In this document: one piece after another, positions 1 to 8,609 of the stretch | Position numbering within the stretch: the first letter of the stretch is position 1 | Layout: every line of letters begins with the position of its first letter | Assembly (NCBI GenBank): GCA_028825475.1 | Contig: JAPKAB010000004.1 | Coordinates: 116,560 to 180,559 of the forward strand | Direction of reading: 5' to 3' | Length of the DNA: 64,000 nt | Source: Ascidiaceihabitans sp. | Lineage (GTDB): Bacteria > Pseudomonadota > Alphaproteobacteria > Rhodobacterales > Rhodobacteraceae | Translations under genes and position numbers: made by a program | Notes under the pieces: model-generated | The model's input: the letters and a program-made list of their open reading frames with translations, nothing else | What the model was told of the DNA's origin: nothing | Databases searched by the model: none

Positions 1-76
1 TTTTCCCCTCGCGCAAACAGCCAATAAGCGTACGTTCGCTCATCAACAATCTAACGCTTCTGGGGGAGGGTCTGAC

Positions 77-838
77 GTGTTGCAACTAAAGGCCTTGGCC
101 ATCGTCGTTCAGTATTTAATGCAAAGACTTGCTTTGCTTGTGTTCGCCTGTGCGTCCCTGATAATTTTGTGCGCTACAATCGCCGCAAGCTTCGGCATGT
201 TGCCCTGGATTCAAGTGAACTTGCGCTGGGACGGTCAAACCGTACCAAATGCTGGGATGTTTTTTCAAATAGGGATAACCATCCTTGCCGTTGGTATTTG
301 CTTTTTCCTTCCGTCCAACAGCCGCATTATTCAGCTTGAAAACTCGCACCGCCAGTTTTCAATCAGTATGTCTGATGTCTCTCGCGCTTATGGCGCGGTT
401 CACGCCGCAGACCGCGGTGATGCTTTCCGCCTCAGCAATGAATTTGACAGCGTACGCGAGCGCCTAATCTATCTGCGTGATCATCCAGAGTTATCATCTC
501 TTGAACCAGCTGTTTTAGAAGTAGCCGCGCAAATGTCTCACATTTCCAAAGAATTGGCAGAGGTTTACTCAAATGATCGCGTTGCACGCGCCCGCGGGTT
601 TCTTGAGCAACGCCAATTCGAGTTACAGCAATTTAACGACCGTTTGGGCCAAGCTAAAATAGTCAGCACCGAATTGAAGCACTGGCATCACGAAATTGAG
701 CTAGAAGAATCTGTCGCTGCCGCACAATTGGATCGCCTTCGCGAAGAACTTAAAGATGTGCTACCAGAACTTGGGCTCGAAACTGTTGTTCGTGCGGACA
801 ACACCGTTGTTGAGCTGACACCCAAAGCGGCCGAATAA
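77..838 (+). CDS. Membrane-anchored coiled-coil protein of unknown function
   Basis: I do not recognise a characterised family. The 253-residue product has a hydrophobic segment at about residues 15-40, a second at about 60-80, and then a long charged helical region (about 85-235) rich in Glu, Gln, Leu and Arg that looks like a cytoplasmic coiled coil. The start is GTG, preceded by GGGGGAGGG with 6 nt spacing. The same frame stays open back to the window edge, so a longer N-terminus cannot be excluded. It lies 49 nt upstream of radA on the same strand, but radA appears to have its own promoter. I recall that genes at this position in roseobacters are sometimes labelled DNA repair protein; nothing in the sequence supports that. 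Confidence 0.75.
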   Translation: MLQLKALAIVVQYLMQRLALLVFACASLIILCATIAASFGMLPWIQVNLRWDGQTVPNAGMFFQIGITILAVGICFFLPSNSRIIQLENSHRQFSISMSDVSRAYGAVHAADRGDAFRLSNEFDSVRERLIYLRDHPELSSLEPAVLEVAAQMSHISKELAEVYSNDRVARARGFLEQRQFELQQFNDRLGQAKIVSTELKHWHHEIELEESVAAAQLDRLREELKDVLPELGLETVVRADNTVVELTPKAAE

Positions 839-852
839 GTGGCAATTAAGTT

Positions 853-881
853 TTGACGCCGAGCGATAGCTCAGGCACATA
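853..881 (+). promoter_or_regulatory. Putative radA promoter giving a leaderless mRNA
   Basis: A TTGACG hexamer (853-858), a 17-nt spacer and CACATA (876-881) lie so that the -35 element begins exactly 35 nt before the radA ATG at 888. There is no Shine-Dalgarno sequence before that ATG. The -10 match is weak; the call rests on the -35 hexamer and on the same spacing before four other genes in the window. Confidence 0.4.
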
Positions 882-887
882 AGCCAC

Positions 888-2267
888 ATGGCAAAAACAA
901 CAACCACCTTCACATGTTCCGCCTGCGGTGCAAGCTCGACCAAATGGTCAGGACGCTGCGATGGCTGCGGCGATTGGAATACAATCTCTGAGGACACAGG
1001 CCTTTCCACGTCAGGCCCGAGCGGCAAAGCAAGTAAGTCCATCGGTGCAAGACGCGGCAGTACCATTGAACTGACCGACCTTGCTACCGAAGAGGCCCCG
1101 CCCCCACGCACCCATTCTGGGATGAATGAACTCGACCGCGTTTTAGGTGGAGGCTTGGTCCCGTCTTCTGCAATCTTGGTTGGCGGTGATCCAGGAATCG
1201 GAAAATCAACGCTTTTGCTTCAGGCTGCAGCTCAGTTCGCAAATGCTGGCTTGAAAACCATTTACGTGTCTGGCGAGGAAGCCAATGCTCAGGTGCGCAT
1301 GCGCGCAAAACGTTTGGGTCTTGCCGACGCACCTGTCAAACTCGCTGCAGAAACCAACTTACGCAACATTCTGACCACCCTTGAGGTAGAAAAACCTCAA
1401 CTGGTCATCATCGATTCCATTCAAACTATGTGGTCTGACACCGTCGACAGCGCCCCTGGTTCTGTCAGCCAAGTACGCAGTGCAGCCCATGAATTGACCA
1501 CTTTCGCCAAACGCAACGGTATTTCAGTTGTCTTGGTTGGGCATGTCACCAAGGATGGGCAAATCGCCGGCCCACGTGTCGTTGAGCACATGGTAGACAC
1601 AGTATTATATTTCGAAGGCGAACGCGGTCATCAATTCCGTATCCTTCGCGCCGTAAAGAACCGCTTTGGTCCATCCGACGAAATCGGCGTTTTTGAAATG
1701 ACAGGTCGTGGCTTGTCTCAAGTTACCAATCCATCAGCCCTGTTCCTAAGTGAACGCGGCGAACCTAGCCCCGGCTCAGTCGTATTTGCAGGCGTCGAAG
1801 GAACTCGTCCCGTTTTGGTCGAGCTTCAAGCCCTCGTTGCCCCAAGTCCCCACTCCCAACCTCGTCGAACAGTCGTTGGCTGGGACGGTGGACGTTTGGC
1901 AATGATCTTGGCAGTGCTGGAATCGCGTTGCGGCATCCCTTTTACGGGACTTGATGTGTATCTGAACGTCGCTGGTGGCATGAAAATTAGCGAACCCGCC
2001 GCTGACTTGGCTGTTGCTGCAGCCCTGGTAAGTGCGCGTGAAGACTCTGCTTTGCCCGAAGGTGCCGTTGTTTTTGGCGAAATAAGTCTATCCGGAGCCC
2101 TAAGACCGGCCCCACAGACCGAAAACAGGTTGAAAGAAGCGCAAAAACTTGGTTTTACGTCGGCAATCGCACCTACCGGTGGAAAAACGATAGACGTGAA
2201 TGGCATATCCCTCAATCAAATGGGTGATTTGACAGCGTTTGTTGGTGAAGTGTTTGGTGCTGGTTAA
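888..2267 (+). CDS. radA: DNA repair protein RadA
   Basis: RadA is a RecA-like ATPase that promotes branch migration during recombinational repair. The 459-residue protein has all the family parts in order: an N-terminal zinc finger (CSACG then CDGCG, residues 9-27), a Walker A motif GGDPGIGKST (around residue 99), the RadA-specific KNRFG motif (around residue 257) and a C-terminal Lon-protease-like domain (about 300-455) that lacks protease function in this family. The length is usual. No ribosome binding site is visible before the ATG and a TTGACG element sits 35 nt upstream, so translation may be leaderless. cvpA and purF follow on the same strand. Confidence 0.97.
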   Translation: MAKTTTTFTCSACGASSTKWSGRCDGCGDWNTISEDTGLSTSGPSGKASKSIGARRGSTIELTDLATEEAPPPRTHSGMNELDRVLGGGLVPSSAILVGGDPGIGKSTLLLQAAAQFANAGLKTIYVSGEEANAQVRMRAKRLGLADAPVKLAAETNLRNILTTLEVEKPQLVIIDSIQTMWSDTVDSAPGSVSQVRSAAHELTTFAKRNGISVVLVGHVTKDGQIAGPRVVEHMVDTVLYFEGERGHQFRILRAVKNRFGPSDEIGVFEMTGRGLSQVTNPSALFLSERGEPSPGSVVFAGVEGTRPVLVELQALVAPSPHSQPRRTVVGWDGGRLAMILAVLESRCGIPFTGLDVYLNVAGGMKISEPAADLAVAAALVSAREDSALPEGAVVFGEISLSGALRPAPQTENRLKEAQKLGFTSAIAPTGGKTIDVNGISLNQMGDLTAFVGEVFGAG

Positions 2268-2293
2268 GCATCGGAGTTGAAAGGCAGAAGACT

Positions 2294-2851
2294 ATGGATT
2301 TTACAATTATTGATGGCGTTGTCGCCATAGTCATCATTCTGTCAGCTTTGCTGGCCTATGGTCGCGGATTGGTCCGCGAAGTTATGGCCATTGTCGGGTG
2401 GATAGCTGCGGCCGTTCTGGGCTTTATGTTCGCCCCGCGCGTTGAGCCGCTTGTGCGCGAGATTCCAGTTGTTGGCGACATCATTGCTGACAGCTGCGAA
2501 CTAAGCGTTATCGGCGCATTTGCAATTGTTTTCTCGATTGCTTTAATCGTCATGTCACTTTTCACCCCTCTCTTCTCCTCACTTATCCGTCGCTCAGCGC
2601 TTGGTGGTTTGGATCAAGGTTTGGGCTTTTTCTTTGGCGTCGTGCGTGGCCTCCTTCTCGTCGCAATCGCCTTCTTTGTTTATGACACCGTCATAACAGG
2701 CCAAGAATTCACAATTGTGGACGAAAGCCGCTCTGCAGCAGTATTTGGTCGCTTCACTGGAGATATCCAAGAGCAAGAACCAGAGCAAGCGCTTGGTTGG
2801 ATTACACAACAATACGAAAACCTTGTTGGCAGCTGTGGTGTAATAGAATAA
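2294..2851 (+). CDS. cvpA: CvpA family membrane protein
   Basis: CvpA-family proteins are small inner-membrane proteins, named for colicin V production and often found beside purF. This 185-residue protein has about four hydrophobic segments (residues 5-25, 30-50, 70-95, 108-130) and the typical N-terminal pattern with a glycine-rich GRGLVREV stretch after the first segment. It sits 26 nt after radA and 147 nt before purF on the same strand, the classic cvpA-purF order. AAGGCAGAAG before the ATG can serve as ribosome binding site. The family assignment is firm; the molecular role is poorly known. Confidence 0.93.
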   Translation: MDFTIIDGVVAIVIILSALLAYGRGLVREVMAIVGWIAAAVLGFMFAPRVEPLVREIPVVGDIIADSCELSVIGAFAIVFSIALIVMSLFTPLFSSLIRRSALGGLDQGLGFFFGVVRGLLLVAIAFFVYDTVITGQEFTIVDESRSAAVFGRFTGDIQEQEPEQALGWITQQYENLVGSCGVIE

Positions 2852-2902
2852 GCGAAAACACCCGTTTACCGTGCTGATCTGGGAATGACATAAAATTAAC
2901 TT

Positions 2903-2935
2903 ACGAAACTATCCAACAATCGATGATAGTTTCGT
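2903..2935. repeat. Perfect 11-bp inverted repeat upstream of purF
   Basis: Two perfect arms, ACGAAACTATC (2903-2913) and GATAGTTTCGT (2925-2935), flank an 11-nt spacer. In RNA a further U-G and a U-A pair extend the stem. No T-run follows, so this is not a standard intrinsic terminator. It lies between cvpA and purF, 63 nt before the purF start, so it could be an operator, an attenuator element or a processing site. Confidence 0.75.
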
Positions 2936-2998
2936 GACACTTGCCCCAGATTTGCGTAACAGGGACACAATGACAGTTGACGGAACAGGAGCTACCCT

Positions 2999-4468
2999 TT
3001 GTCCCAACATATGCCCCCCGCCCATCCCTTTGATGATGATAAATTAAAGGAAGAATGTGGCGTCTTTGGTGTCATAGGAACGAAAGATGCGGCAAACTTT
3101 GTCGCACTTGGCCTACATGCACTACAGCATCGCGGACAAGAAGCTGGTGGGATCGTTAGTTATGACGAAGAACACGGCTTTAACTCTGCACGCCGCTTTG
3201 GCTATGTACGTGACAACTTCACATCCCAAAAAATAATGGAAACTTTGCCGGGGCCACTTTCAATCGGTCACGTGCGTTACTCCACTTCAGGCAACAAAGG
3301 CCAAACAGCTATCCGCGACGTTCAGCCGTTTTTTGGAGAGTTCGCACAAGGCGGCGCTGCGATTGCTCACAACGGCAATATTACCAACGCCAACGCACTG
3401 CGCCGTGAATTGATCGAACGTGGTTCGATTTTCCAAAGTTCATCAGACAGTGAATGTATCATTCACTTGATGGCCCGTTCTATGCAGCGCAGCATTCCAG
3501 AGCGTATGGAAGATGCATTGCGCCGCGTTGAAGGTGCCTTTTCTATCGTTGCTATGACTCGCACAAAATTGATGGGAGTTCGCGACCCACTGGGTGTTCG
3601 TCCACTTGTCTTAGGAAAAGTTGGTGATGGTTGGGCCCTTAGCTCAGAAACATGCGCCCTAGATATCATTGGTGCTGAGTTTGTCCGCGAAATCGAACCA
3701 GGTGAAATGGTTGTCATCAGCGAAGAGCATGGCGTTCAGAGCCACTTCCCCTTCCGCCGCGTCGCACCACGTTTCTGTATCTTTGAGCACGTTTACTTCT
3801 CTCGCCCGGATAGCATCCTTGGGGGTCGCTCTGTTTATGAAACCCGCGAAGCGATTGGTCGCGAGTTGGCAAAAGAAGCACCAGTTGATGCTGATCTTGT
3901 TTGCCCTGTCCCTGACAGCGGTACGCCAGCAGCCATTGGCTTTTCGCTTGAGTCAGGCATTCCATATGCGATGGGCATCATCCGCAACCAATACATGGGC
4001 CGCACATTTATTGAACCAACAGAGCAAATCCGCAACATGGGTGTACGCCTTAAGTTGAACGTGAACCGTGCTTTGGTCAAAGGCAAACGCATCATCTTGG
4101 TCGATGACTCTGTTGTGCGCGGAACGACATCGCGCAAGATCAAAGAGATGATCTTGGACGCTGGTGCAGCTGAAGTGCACTTCCGTATTGCATCCCCTCC
4201 AACAGCATGGCCTTGTTTTTACGGTGTCGACACCCCCCAGCGCGACAAACTTCTGGCCGCAACGATGACCGAAGACGAAATGCGTGATCACCTTTCTGTT
4301 GATAGCCTTAAATTCATCTCACTGGACGGCTTGTACCGTGCCGTTGGTGAAGAAAATGGCCGCAACAAGAAATGCCCACAATATTGCGACGCATGCTTTT
4401 CAGGCGAATATCCGGTAAAACCGACGGATAAAATAGAAGAAGGGTTTGAAATGAACGCTGCTGAATAA
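2999..4468 (+). CDS. purF: Amidophosphoribosyltransferase PurF
   Basis: PurF catalyses the first committed step of purine synthesis, transferring glutamine nitrogen to PRPP to give 5-phosphoribosylamine. The N-terminal glutaminase half starts at the nucleophile Cys in EECGVFGVIG, so a propeptide of about 20 residues must be removed. The C-terminal half carries the PRPP-binding motif VDDSVVRGTTS (around residue 366), and a Cys-rich CPQYCDACFSGEYP stretch lies near the end. The start is chosen as TTG at 2999 because AGGAG (2987-2991) sits 7 nt before it; the in-frame ATG at 3011 lies too far from that site. A strong inverted repeat precedes the gene. Confidence 0.96.
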   Translation: MSQHMPPAHPFDDDKLKEECGVFGVIGTKDAANFVALGLHALQHRGQEAGGIVSYDEEHGFNSARRFGYVRDNFTSQKIMETLPGPLSIGHVRYSTSGNKGQTAIRDVQPFFGEFAQGGAAIAHNGNITNANALRRELIERGSIFQSSSDSECIIHLMARSMQRSIPERMEDALRRVEGAFSIVAMTRTKLMGVRDPLGVRPLVLGKVGDGWALSSETCALDIIGAEFVREIEPGEMVVISEEHGVQSHFPFRRVAPRFCIFEHVYFSRPDSILGGRSVYETREAIGRELAKEAPVDADLVCPVPDSGTPAAIGFSLESGIPYAMGIIRNQYMGRTFIEPTEQIRNMGVRLKLNVNRALVKGKRIILVDDSVVRGTTSRKIKEMILDAGAAEVHFRIASPPTAWPCFYGVDTPQRDKLLAATMTEDEMRDHLSVDSLKFISLDGLYRAVGEENGRNKKCPQYCDACFSGEYPVKPTDKIEEGFEMNAAE

Positions 4469-4502
4469 GCTCTTTCACAAAAACCACGTCTACTGCCAGA
4501 TA

Positions 4503-4530
4503 CTGTCAGCATCTCATATGATGCTGGCAG
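4503..4530. repeat. Hairpin between purF and the DUF1801 pseudogene
   Basis: CTGTCAGCATC (4503-4513) and GATGCTGGCAG (4520-4530) form an 11-bp stem with one G-U pair and a 6-nt loop. It ends one base before the ATG of the broken DUF1801 gene, which has no visible Shine-Dalgarno site. It may end purF transcription, although no T-tract follows, or limit translation of the downstream frame. Confidence 0.6.
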
Positions 4531-4531
4531 T

Positions 4532-4936
4532 ATGGAAAACACAGCAAACCCTTTTCAAGATATTTTAAGCAATTGGCCACATGCAGCCCAAACCCATTTC
4601 TGCACGTTACGCGACATAGTCCACGATGCGGCAAAGGTTGCGAAAATTGGTGGCCTTACCGAAACATTAAAGTAGGGGGAACCTGCTTGGCTGCCAGCGA
4701 CATCCGGTATTGGATCAACTCTTCGCGCAAGTTGGTCGCTAAAGCGCCCCAAAGCTCTGGGTTTATTTCTTAACTGCAATTCAACGCTTCCTGAAACAAT
4801 GCGCACCCTTTACCCAAAAACTTTTGAGTTCGATGGCAAACGATCTATTTTTTTGCCCCTTGATTGCCCCCTCCCAACCGATGCGCTCCATCACTGCGCC
4901 CATCTGACGCTTACATATCACCGTACAAAAACTTGA
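4532..4936 (+). pseudogene. DUF1801 family gene interrupted by an in-frame TAG
   Basis: The ORF track misses this gene because codon 48 (4673-4675) is TAG. Reading through it gives a 134-codon frame with no frameshift. The residues around the stop, GGLTETLK then GEPAWLPATSG, match the DUF1801 (YdhG-like) core, where the usual sequence is ETLKWGEP, so the stop most simply comes from TGG (Trp) changed to TAG. The later conserved stretch with LFLNCNSTL and IFLPLDCPLP is intact, as is the normal TGA end. The family is small and soluble and its function is not well established. The final TGA lies inside the putative -35 hexamer of the next gene. It could be a recent pseudogene, a readthrough gene or a sequencing error. 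Confidence 0.8.
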
Positions 4937-4961
4937 CCTTCGGGCGAATTCAACGCATCAC
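4933..4961 (+). promoter_or_regulatory. Putative promoter of the 4968 SDR gene, leaderless type
   Basis: TTGACC (4933-4938), a 17-nt spacer and CATCAC (4956-4961) precede the ATG at 4968 with the -35 element starting 35 nt upstream. No ribosome binding site is seen. The -10 element is poor, so the evidence is mainly spacing shared with radA, prfC, the DegT gene and moaA. Confidence 0.35.
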
Positions 4962-4967
4962 GCGGGC

Positions 4968-5606
4968 ATGACAAAAACAGCTCTCATCACCGGCGCGTCT
5001 CGCGGCCTAGGTGCCGCACTGGCGATTGCGCTTTGCGACACTCATCACATCATCGCAGTGGGGAAAACCACCGGCGCACTTGAGGAACTGGATGACAGCA
5101 TCCAAGCCAAAGGTGGCAGCGCGACGCTTGCGCCGATGGATGTGACCAATGCAGATGCGATGGCCACACTTTGCCGCGGCATCTATGATCGCTGGGGCAC
5201 GCTAGATTTGTGGCTTCATACCGCAATCCACGCTGCGCCGCTCACACCAACATCCCATATCGACAGCAAAGATTTGGCCAAATCTATTGCAGGCAACATC
5301 ACAGCAACCGCAACGTTGATTTCTTTTGTTGCTCCTCTTCTTGGCCAAACAGGACAAGCGGTATTTTTCGACGATCCACGTGCTGGTCAACAGTTTTTTG
5401 GCAGCTACGGTGCAACCAAAGCCGCGCAAATCGCCCTTGCACGCAGTTGGCAGGCTGAAACAGCAACAAACGGGCCCAAGGTACACATCCTGACCCCCGA
5501 TCCAATGCCAACGGCAACACGCGCACGCTTCTACCCCGGCGAAAACCGCGACAAATTGAATGCCCCACATGCCCAAGCTGCAAAAGTCCTCGCAGCTCTT
5601 TCTTGA
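4968..5606 (+). CDS. Short-chain dehydrogenase/reductase
   Basis: The 212-residue protein has the Rossmann-fold nucleotide motif TGASRGLG near the N-terminus (residues 8-15), followed by a typical alternating pattern and the catalytic YGATK (around residue 146, the YxxxK pair). It is short for the SDR family (usually about 240-270), and the substrate-binding C-terminal part is reduced. The cofactor is presumably NAD(P)H; the substrate cannot be predicted. It stands alone between the DUF1801 remnant and surE, with its own putative promoter and a possibly leaderless start. Confidence 0.88.
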   Translation: MTKTALITGASRGLGAALAIALCDTHHIIAVGKTTGALEELDDSIQAKGGSATLAPMDVTNADAMATLCRGIYDRWGTLDLWLHTAIHAAPLTPTSHIDSKDLAKSIAGNITATATLISFVAPLLGQTGQAVFFDDPRAGQQFFGSYGATKAAQIALARSWQAETATNGPKVHILTPDPMPTATRARFYPGENRDKLNAPHAQAAKVLAALS

Positions 5607-5715
5607 GTCTTAAACGCAACGGCCTCGCTTCATCTTACTAAAAAACTCCCGCCGGAGGCTCCCCCCCTTGCCGCACGGCCTCCCCTTGCCTATCAAAAGC
5701 GCAAAGGGGCTTATC

Positions 5716-6501
5716 ATGCGCATTTTGATTACCAACGACGACGGCATCACGGCTCCAGGACTTAAGGTCCTTGAAGCAATCGCAACTGACATTGCTGGGC
5801 CTGAGGGTGAAGTATGGATTGTAGCTCCCGCTTTTGAACAATCTGGTGTGGGGCACTGCATTAGCTACACACGCCCTATGATGATAAATCAAGTCAATGC
5901 ACGCTGCTATGCTGTTGAAGGTTCGCCTGCGGACTGCGTCCTAGCTGGTTTGCATGAAGTGATGAAAGAAAACTTACCTGACCTTGTTCTGTCGGGCGTT
6001 AATCGTGGTAACAACTCTGCTGAAAACACACTTTATTCAGGTACGATCGGTGCTGCCATGGAAGCCGCGCTCCAAGGGTTGCCTGCAATTGCACTCTCTC
6101 AATATTATGGCCCCGACAACCTTAATCTCGAAGATCCATTTGAGGCAGCGGTACAGCACGGCGCTGATGTTGTGCGCCGCATCATGGCAGAAACGCCAGA
6201 TGAAACATCCCAGTACTCTTTATTTTACAATGTAAACTTCCCACCTGTTCCAGCAGATTCCGTTAAAGGCATTCGCGTTGCAACGCAGGGCCGTCGCCAA
6301 AACACAGGCTTTTCAACTCAACCACATGATGCACCTTCAGGTCGACGTTTCTTGTGGATCAAAGGCGGCGACCAGCGTGCGATTTGCGCGGATGGAACCG
6401 ATGCCGCTGCAAACTTGGATGGCTACATCTCAGTCACGCCAATGCGCGCCGACTTAACGGATCACGCAATCTTGGATAGCCTAAAAGGCATCAATTCATG
6501 A
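5716..6501 (+). CDS. surE: 5'/3'-nucleotidase SurE
   Basis: SurE is a metal-dependent nucleoside monophosphate phosphatase linked to stress and stationary-phase survival. The 261-residue product begins [10 protein letters not shown], the conserved metal-binding start with the Asp-Asp pair, and contains the SGVNRGNN motif (around residue 94) and [11 protein letters not shown]. The ORF track starts at a TTG 48 nt earlier; I choose the ATG at 5716 because the family motif begins there and AAGGGG lies just upstream. The stop overlaps the pcm start by 4 nt (ATGA), the conserved surE-pcm pair, so the two are translationally coupled. Confidence 0.96.
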   Translation: MRILITNDDGITAPGLKVLEAIATDIAGPEGEVWIVAPAFEQSGVGHCISYTRPMMINQVNARCYAVEGSPADCVLAGLHEVMKENLPDLVLSGVNRGNNSAENTLYSGTIGAAMEAALQGLPAIALSQYYGPDNLNLEDPFEAAVQHGADVVRRIMAETPDETSQYSLFYNVNFPPVPADSVKGIRVATQGRRQNTGFSTQPHDAPSGRRFLWIKGGDQRAICADGTDAAANLDGYISVTPMRADLTDHAILDSLKGINS

Positions 6502-7166
6502 ATGACAATCTGTCACCAGAGCAATCAACAGATGCAGAACGCAAGATGCAGTTCTTGTATGCTTTGCGCTCCAAAGGTGTGACAGACAAACGTGTACTGG
6601 CTGCAATGGAAAGCATTGATCGCGGCCCGTTTGTGCGTGGATTGTTCGCAGAGCGTGCGTACGAAGACATGCCATTACCAATCGCATGTGGTCAAACCAT
6701 CAGCCAACCCTCAGTCGTCGCACTGATGACGCAAGCGCTGCAAGTATCACCCCGCGATAAGGTATTAGAGGTTGGGACCGGTTCCGGATATCAGGCAGCA
6801 ATTCTTAGCAAATTGGCCCGTCGCGTATATACGGTGGACAGGCATCGTCGCCTTGTGCGCGAAGCCCGCGAAATTTTCGACACCCTCGACCTGAACAACA
6901 TTACAGCTTTGACAGGTGACGGTAGTTTTGGGTTGCCTGAACAGGCACCTTTTGATCGCATCATTGTTACAGCAGCGGCAGAAGACCCACCGGGGCCCCT
7001 TCTCGCTCAGCTAAAGATGGGTGGAATTATGGTTGTGCCTGTTGGACAATCTGACACCGTACAAAGCTTAATTAAGGTCCACAAAACTGAAGACGGTTTG
7101 GAATACTCTGAGTTACGTCCCGTCCGCTTCGTCCCGCTTCTCGAAGGATTGGGCAAAGACGGCTAA
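6498..7166 (+). CDS. pcm: Protein-L-isoaspartate O-methyltransferase
   Basis: Pcm uses S-adenosylmethionine to methylate isoaspartyl residues and start repair of aged proteins. The 222-residue protein has the expected layout: an N-terminal region with [11 protein letters not shown] (about residues 69-79), the SAM-binding motif [11 protein letters not shown] (about 91-101) and a later motif [13 protein letters not shown]. The length fits the family. It overlaps surE by 4 nt and the NlpD-like gene follows after 191 nt. surE, pcm and nlpD are neighbours in many proteobacteria. Confidence 0.96.
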   Translation: MNDNLSPEQSTDAERKMQFLYALRSKGVTDKRVLAAMESIDRGPFVRGLFAERAYEDMPLPIACGQTISQPSVVALMTQALQVSPRDKVLEVGTGSGYQAAILSKLARRVYTVDRHRRLVREAREIFDTLDLNNITALTGDGSFGLPEQAPFDRIIVTAAAEDPPGPLLAQLKMGGIMVVPVGQSDTVQSLIKVHKTEDGLEYSELRPVRFVPLLEGLGKDG

Positions 7167-7357
7167 GGAATAGACTGCACAGTTTGTTCGGTCCAAGCTC
7201 TGATCAATCCGCTTAATCTTACATTAGCGTGAAAACAGGCAGATTTATGCTGATTTGCACAAAATCCTCCCCTTAAACACAACTGGTAAAACAAGTAAAA
7301 ATAGAATAAGGAACCACGAAAGCTTCGGATAACACGAAGCCACGAGAGGACAAGCAG

Positions 7358-8563
7358 ATGAGCATCTTACCCCACCTTGCAGGCACGCGCGCACGCATTT
7401 TGATGGCAAGTGTTGCCTTGGGCGCATTGACAGCCTGTGGTGATCAACCTTTCGATGTGGATCTACGTGGAATGGCAGGTGGTTTTACCACGGCCAAAGC
7501 CGCTGTAAACGCAACAGCAGAGCGTCCAAAAGCAGACAATCGCGGCGTAATCTCTTATCCAAACTATCAGGTCGTTGTTGCCAATCGTGGCGACACATTA
7601 ACCGATGTTGCTAATCGCCTTAGCCTTGATGCTGCAGAGCTCAGTAAATTCAACGGTGTCGGGGCAGATATCCCGTTGCGTAAAGGTGAAATAATCGCAC
7701 TACCCAACCGAGTAACAGAACCATCTGCACTGACTGGCCTAACCAGTGAACCTGTTGATGTGACCGCATTGGCCGGAAACGCTATCAATAACTCTCCGGA
7801 TACCACACCTGTCACAACTGCTGAATTACCAGCCTCTGTCGCTTCAGCGCCATCAGGTGTTGAACCAATTCGTCACAAAGTCGAACGTGGTGAAACCGCA
7901 TTCACTGTTGCCCGGCTTTACCAAGTTTCCGCTAAATCACTTGCTGAATGGAACGGATTGGGTAGCGATTTTACTGTACGCGAAGGTCAGTTTTTGTTGA
8001 TTCCAGTTGCCAAGCAAAATCCTCCAAAACGCCAAGTAAAACAAACCAAGGTTGAAGCACCTGGCGAAGGCACACCAACTCCAACGCCACCAAGCGCGGC
8101 AAAGCCTTTGCCAAAGAATGACGTCGAAGTCCCTGCAGCGCAAACTGCATCCGTTGTGGCAAAACCTGTGAAACCTGTTGCAGACGTTGGCAAACAAAGC
8201 GCACCAGCAAAGGCTGCTAAAATGACATACCCTGTCAGCGGTTCAATCATTCGTGCCTATTCAAAGGGCAAGAATGAGGGCATCAACATCAAAGGTGGTG
8301 CAGGCACAGCTGTTAAAGCAGCTGATGGTGGCAAAGTCGCTGCAATCACCAAAAGCGGAGATGGCATTCCAATCATCGTCCTACGTCACCCAGACAACCT
8401 ACTGACCGTCTATGCCAACGTTACTGATGTTAAGGTCCAAAAAGGCGATAGCGTTCGCCGAGGCCAAGCCATCGCAAGCCTTCGCACGGGTGACGATGCA
8501 TATGTACACTTTGAGGTTCGAAACGGCTTTGACAGTGTCGATCCGCTGCCATTTCTGCAGTAA
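7358..8563 (+). CDS. NlpD-like lipoprotein with LysM and degenerate M23 (LytM) domain
   Basis: A signal peptide with lipobox LTAC (Cys about residue 27) predicts a lipoprotein. Two LysM domains follow (about residues 70-115 and 170-216), then a Pro/Ala/Lys-rich linker, then an M23 domain (about 290-400). The metal site is degenerate: where active enzymes have HKGIDI this one has NEGINI, and only the last His of the HxH motif remains in VHFEVR. NlpD has similarly lost its metal ligands and acts as an activator of cell-wall amidases at division. GAGAGGA lies 6 nt before the ATG, and a small hairpin (GCTTCG/CGAAGC, 7322-7340) lies in the leader. Confidence 0.9.
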   Translation: MSILPHLAGTRARILMASVALGALTACGDQPFDVDLRGMAGGFTTAKAAVNATAERPKADNRGVISYPNYQVVVANRGDTLTDVANRLSLDAAELSKFNGVGADIPLRKGEIIALPNRVTEPSALTGLTSEPVDVTALAGNAINNSPDTTPVTTAELPASVASAPSGVEPIRHKVERGETAFTVARLYQVSAKSLAEWNGLGSDFTVREGQFLLIPVAKQNPPKRQVKQTKVEAPGEGTPTPTPPSAAKPLPKNDVEVPAAQTASVVAKPVKPVADVGKQSAPAKAAKMTYPVSGSIIRAYSKGKNEGINIKGGAGTAVKAADGGKVAAITKSGDGIPIIVLRHPDNLLTVYANVTDVKVQKGDSVRRGQAIASLRTGDDAYVHFEVRNGFDSVDPLPFLQ

Positions 8564-8572
8564 AACTAGCCA

Positions 8573-8596
8573 GAGCGGGCCTTTTATGGCCCACTT
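8573..8596. terminator. Hairpin between convergent genes, possible bidirectional terminator
   Basis: GGGCC (8577-8581) and GGCCC (8588-8592) with loop TTTTAT form a short GC stem that extends outward with one mismatch. It lies exactly between the converging nlpD-like and DUF815 genes. There is no long T-run on either side, so efficiency is uncertain. Confidence 0.5.
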
Positions 8597-8609
8597 CGTA
8601 CCAGTCTAT

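Noticed and set aside
4573-4806. Track ORFs of 66 aa (+) and 83 aa (-) in the purF-SDR gap
   Set aside because: Both are shadows of the interrupted DUF1801 frame, which explains the whole gap.
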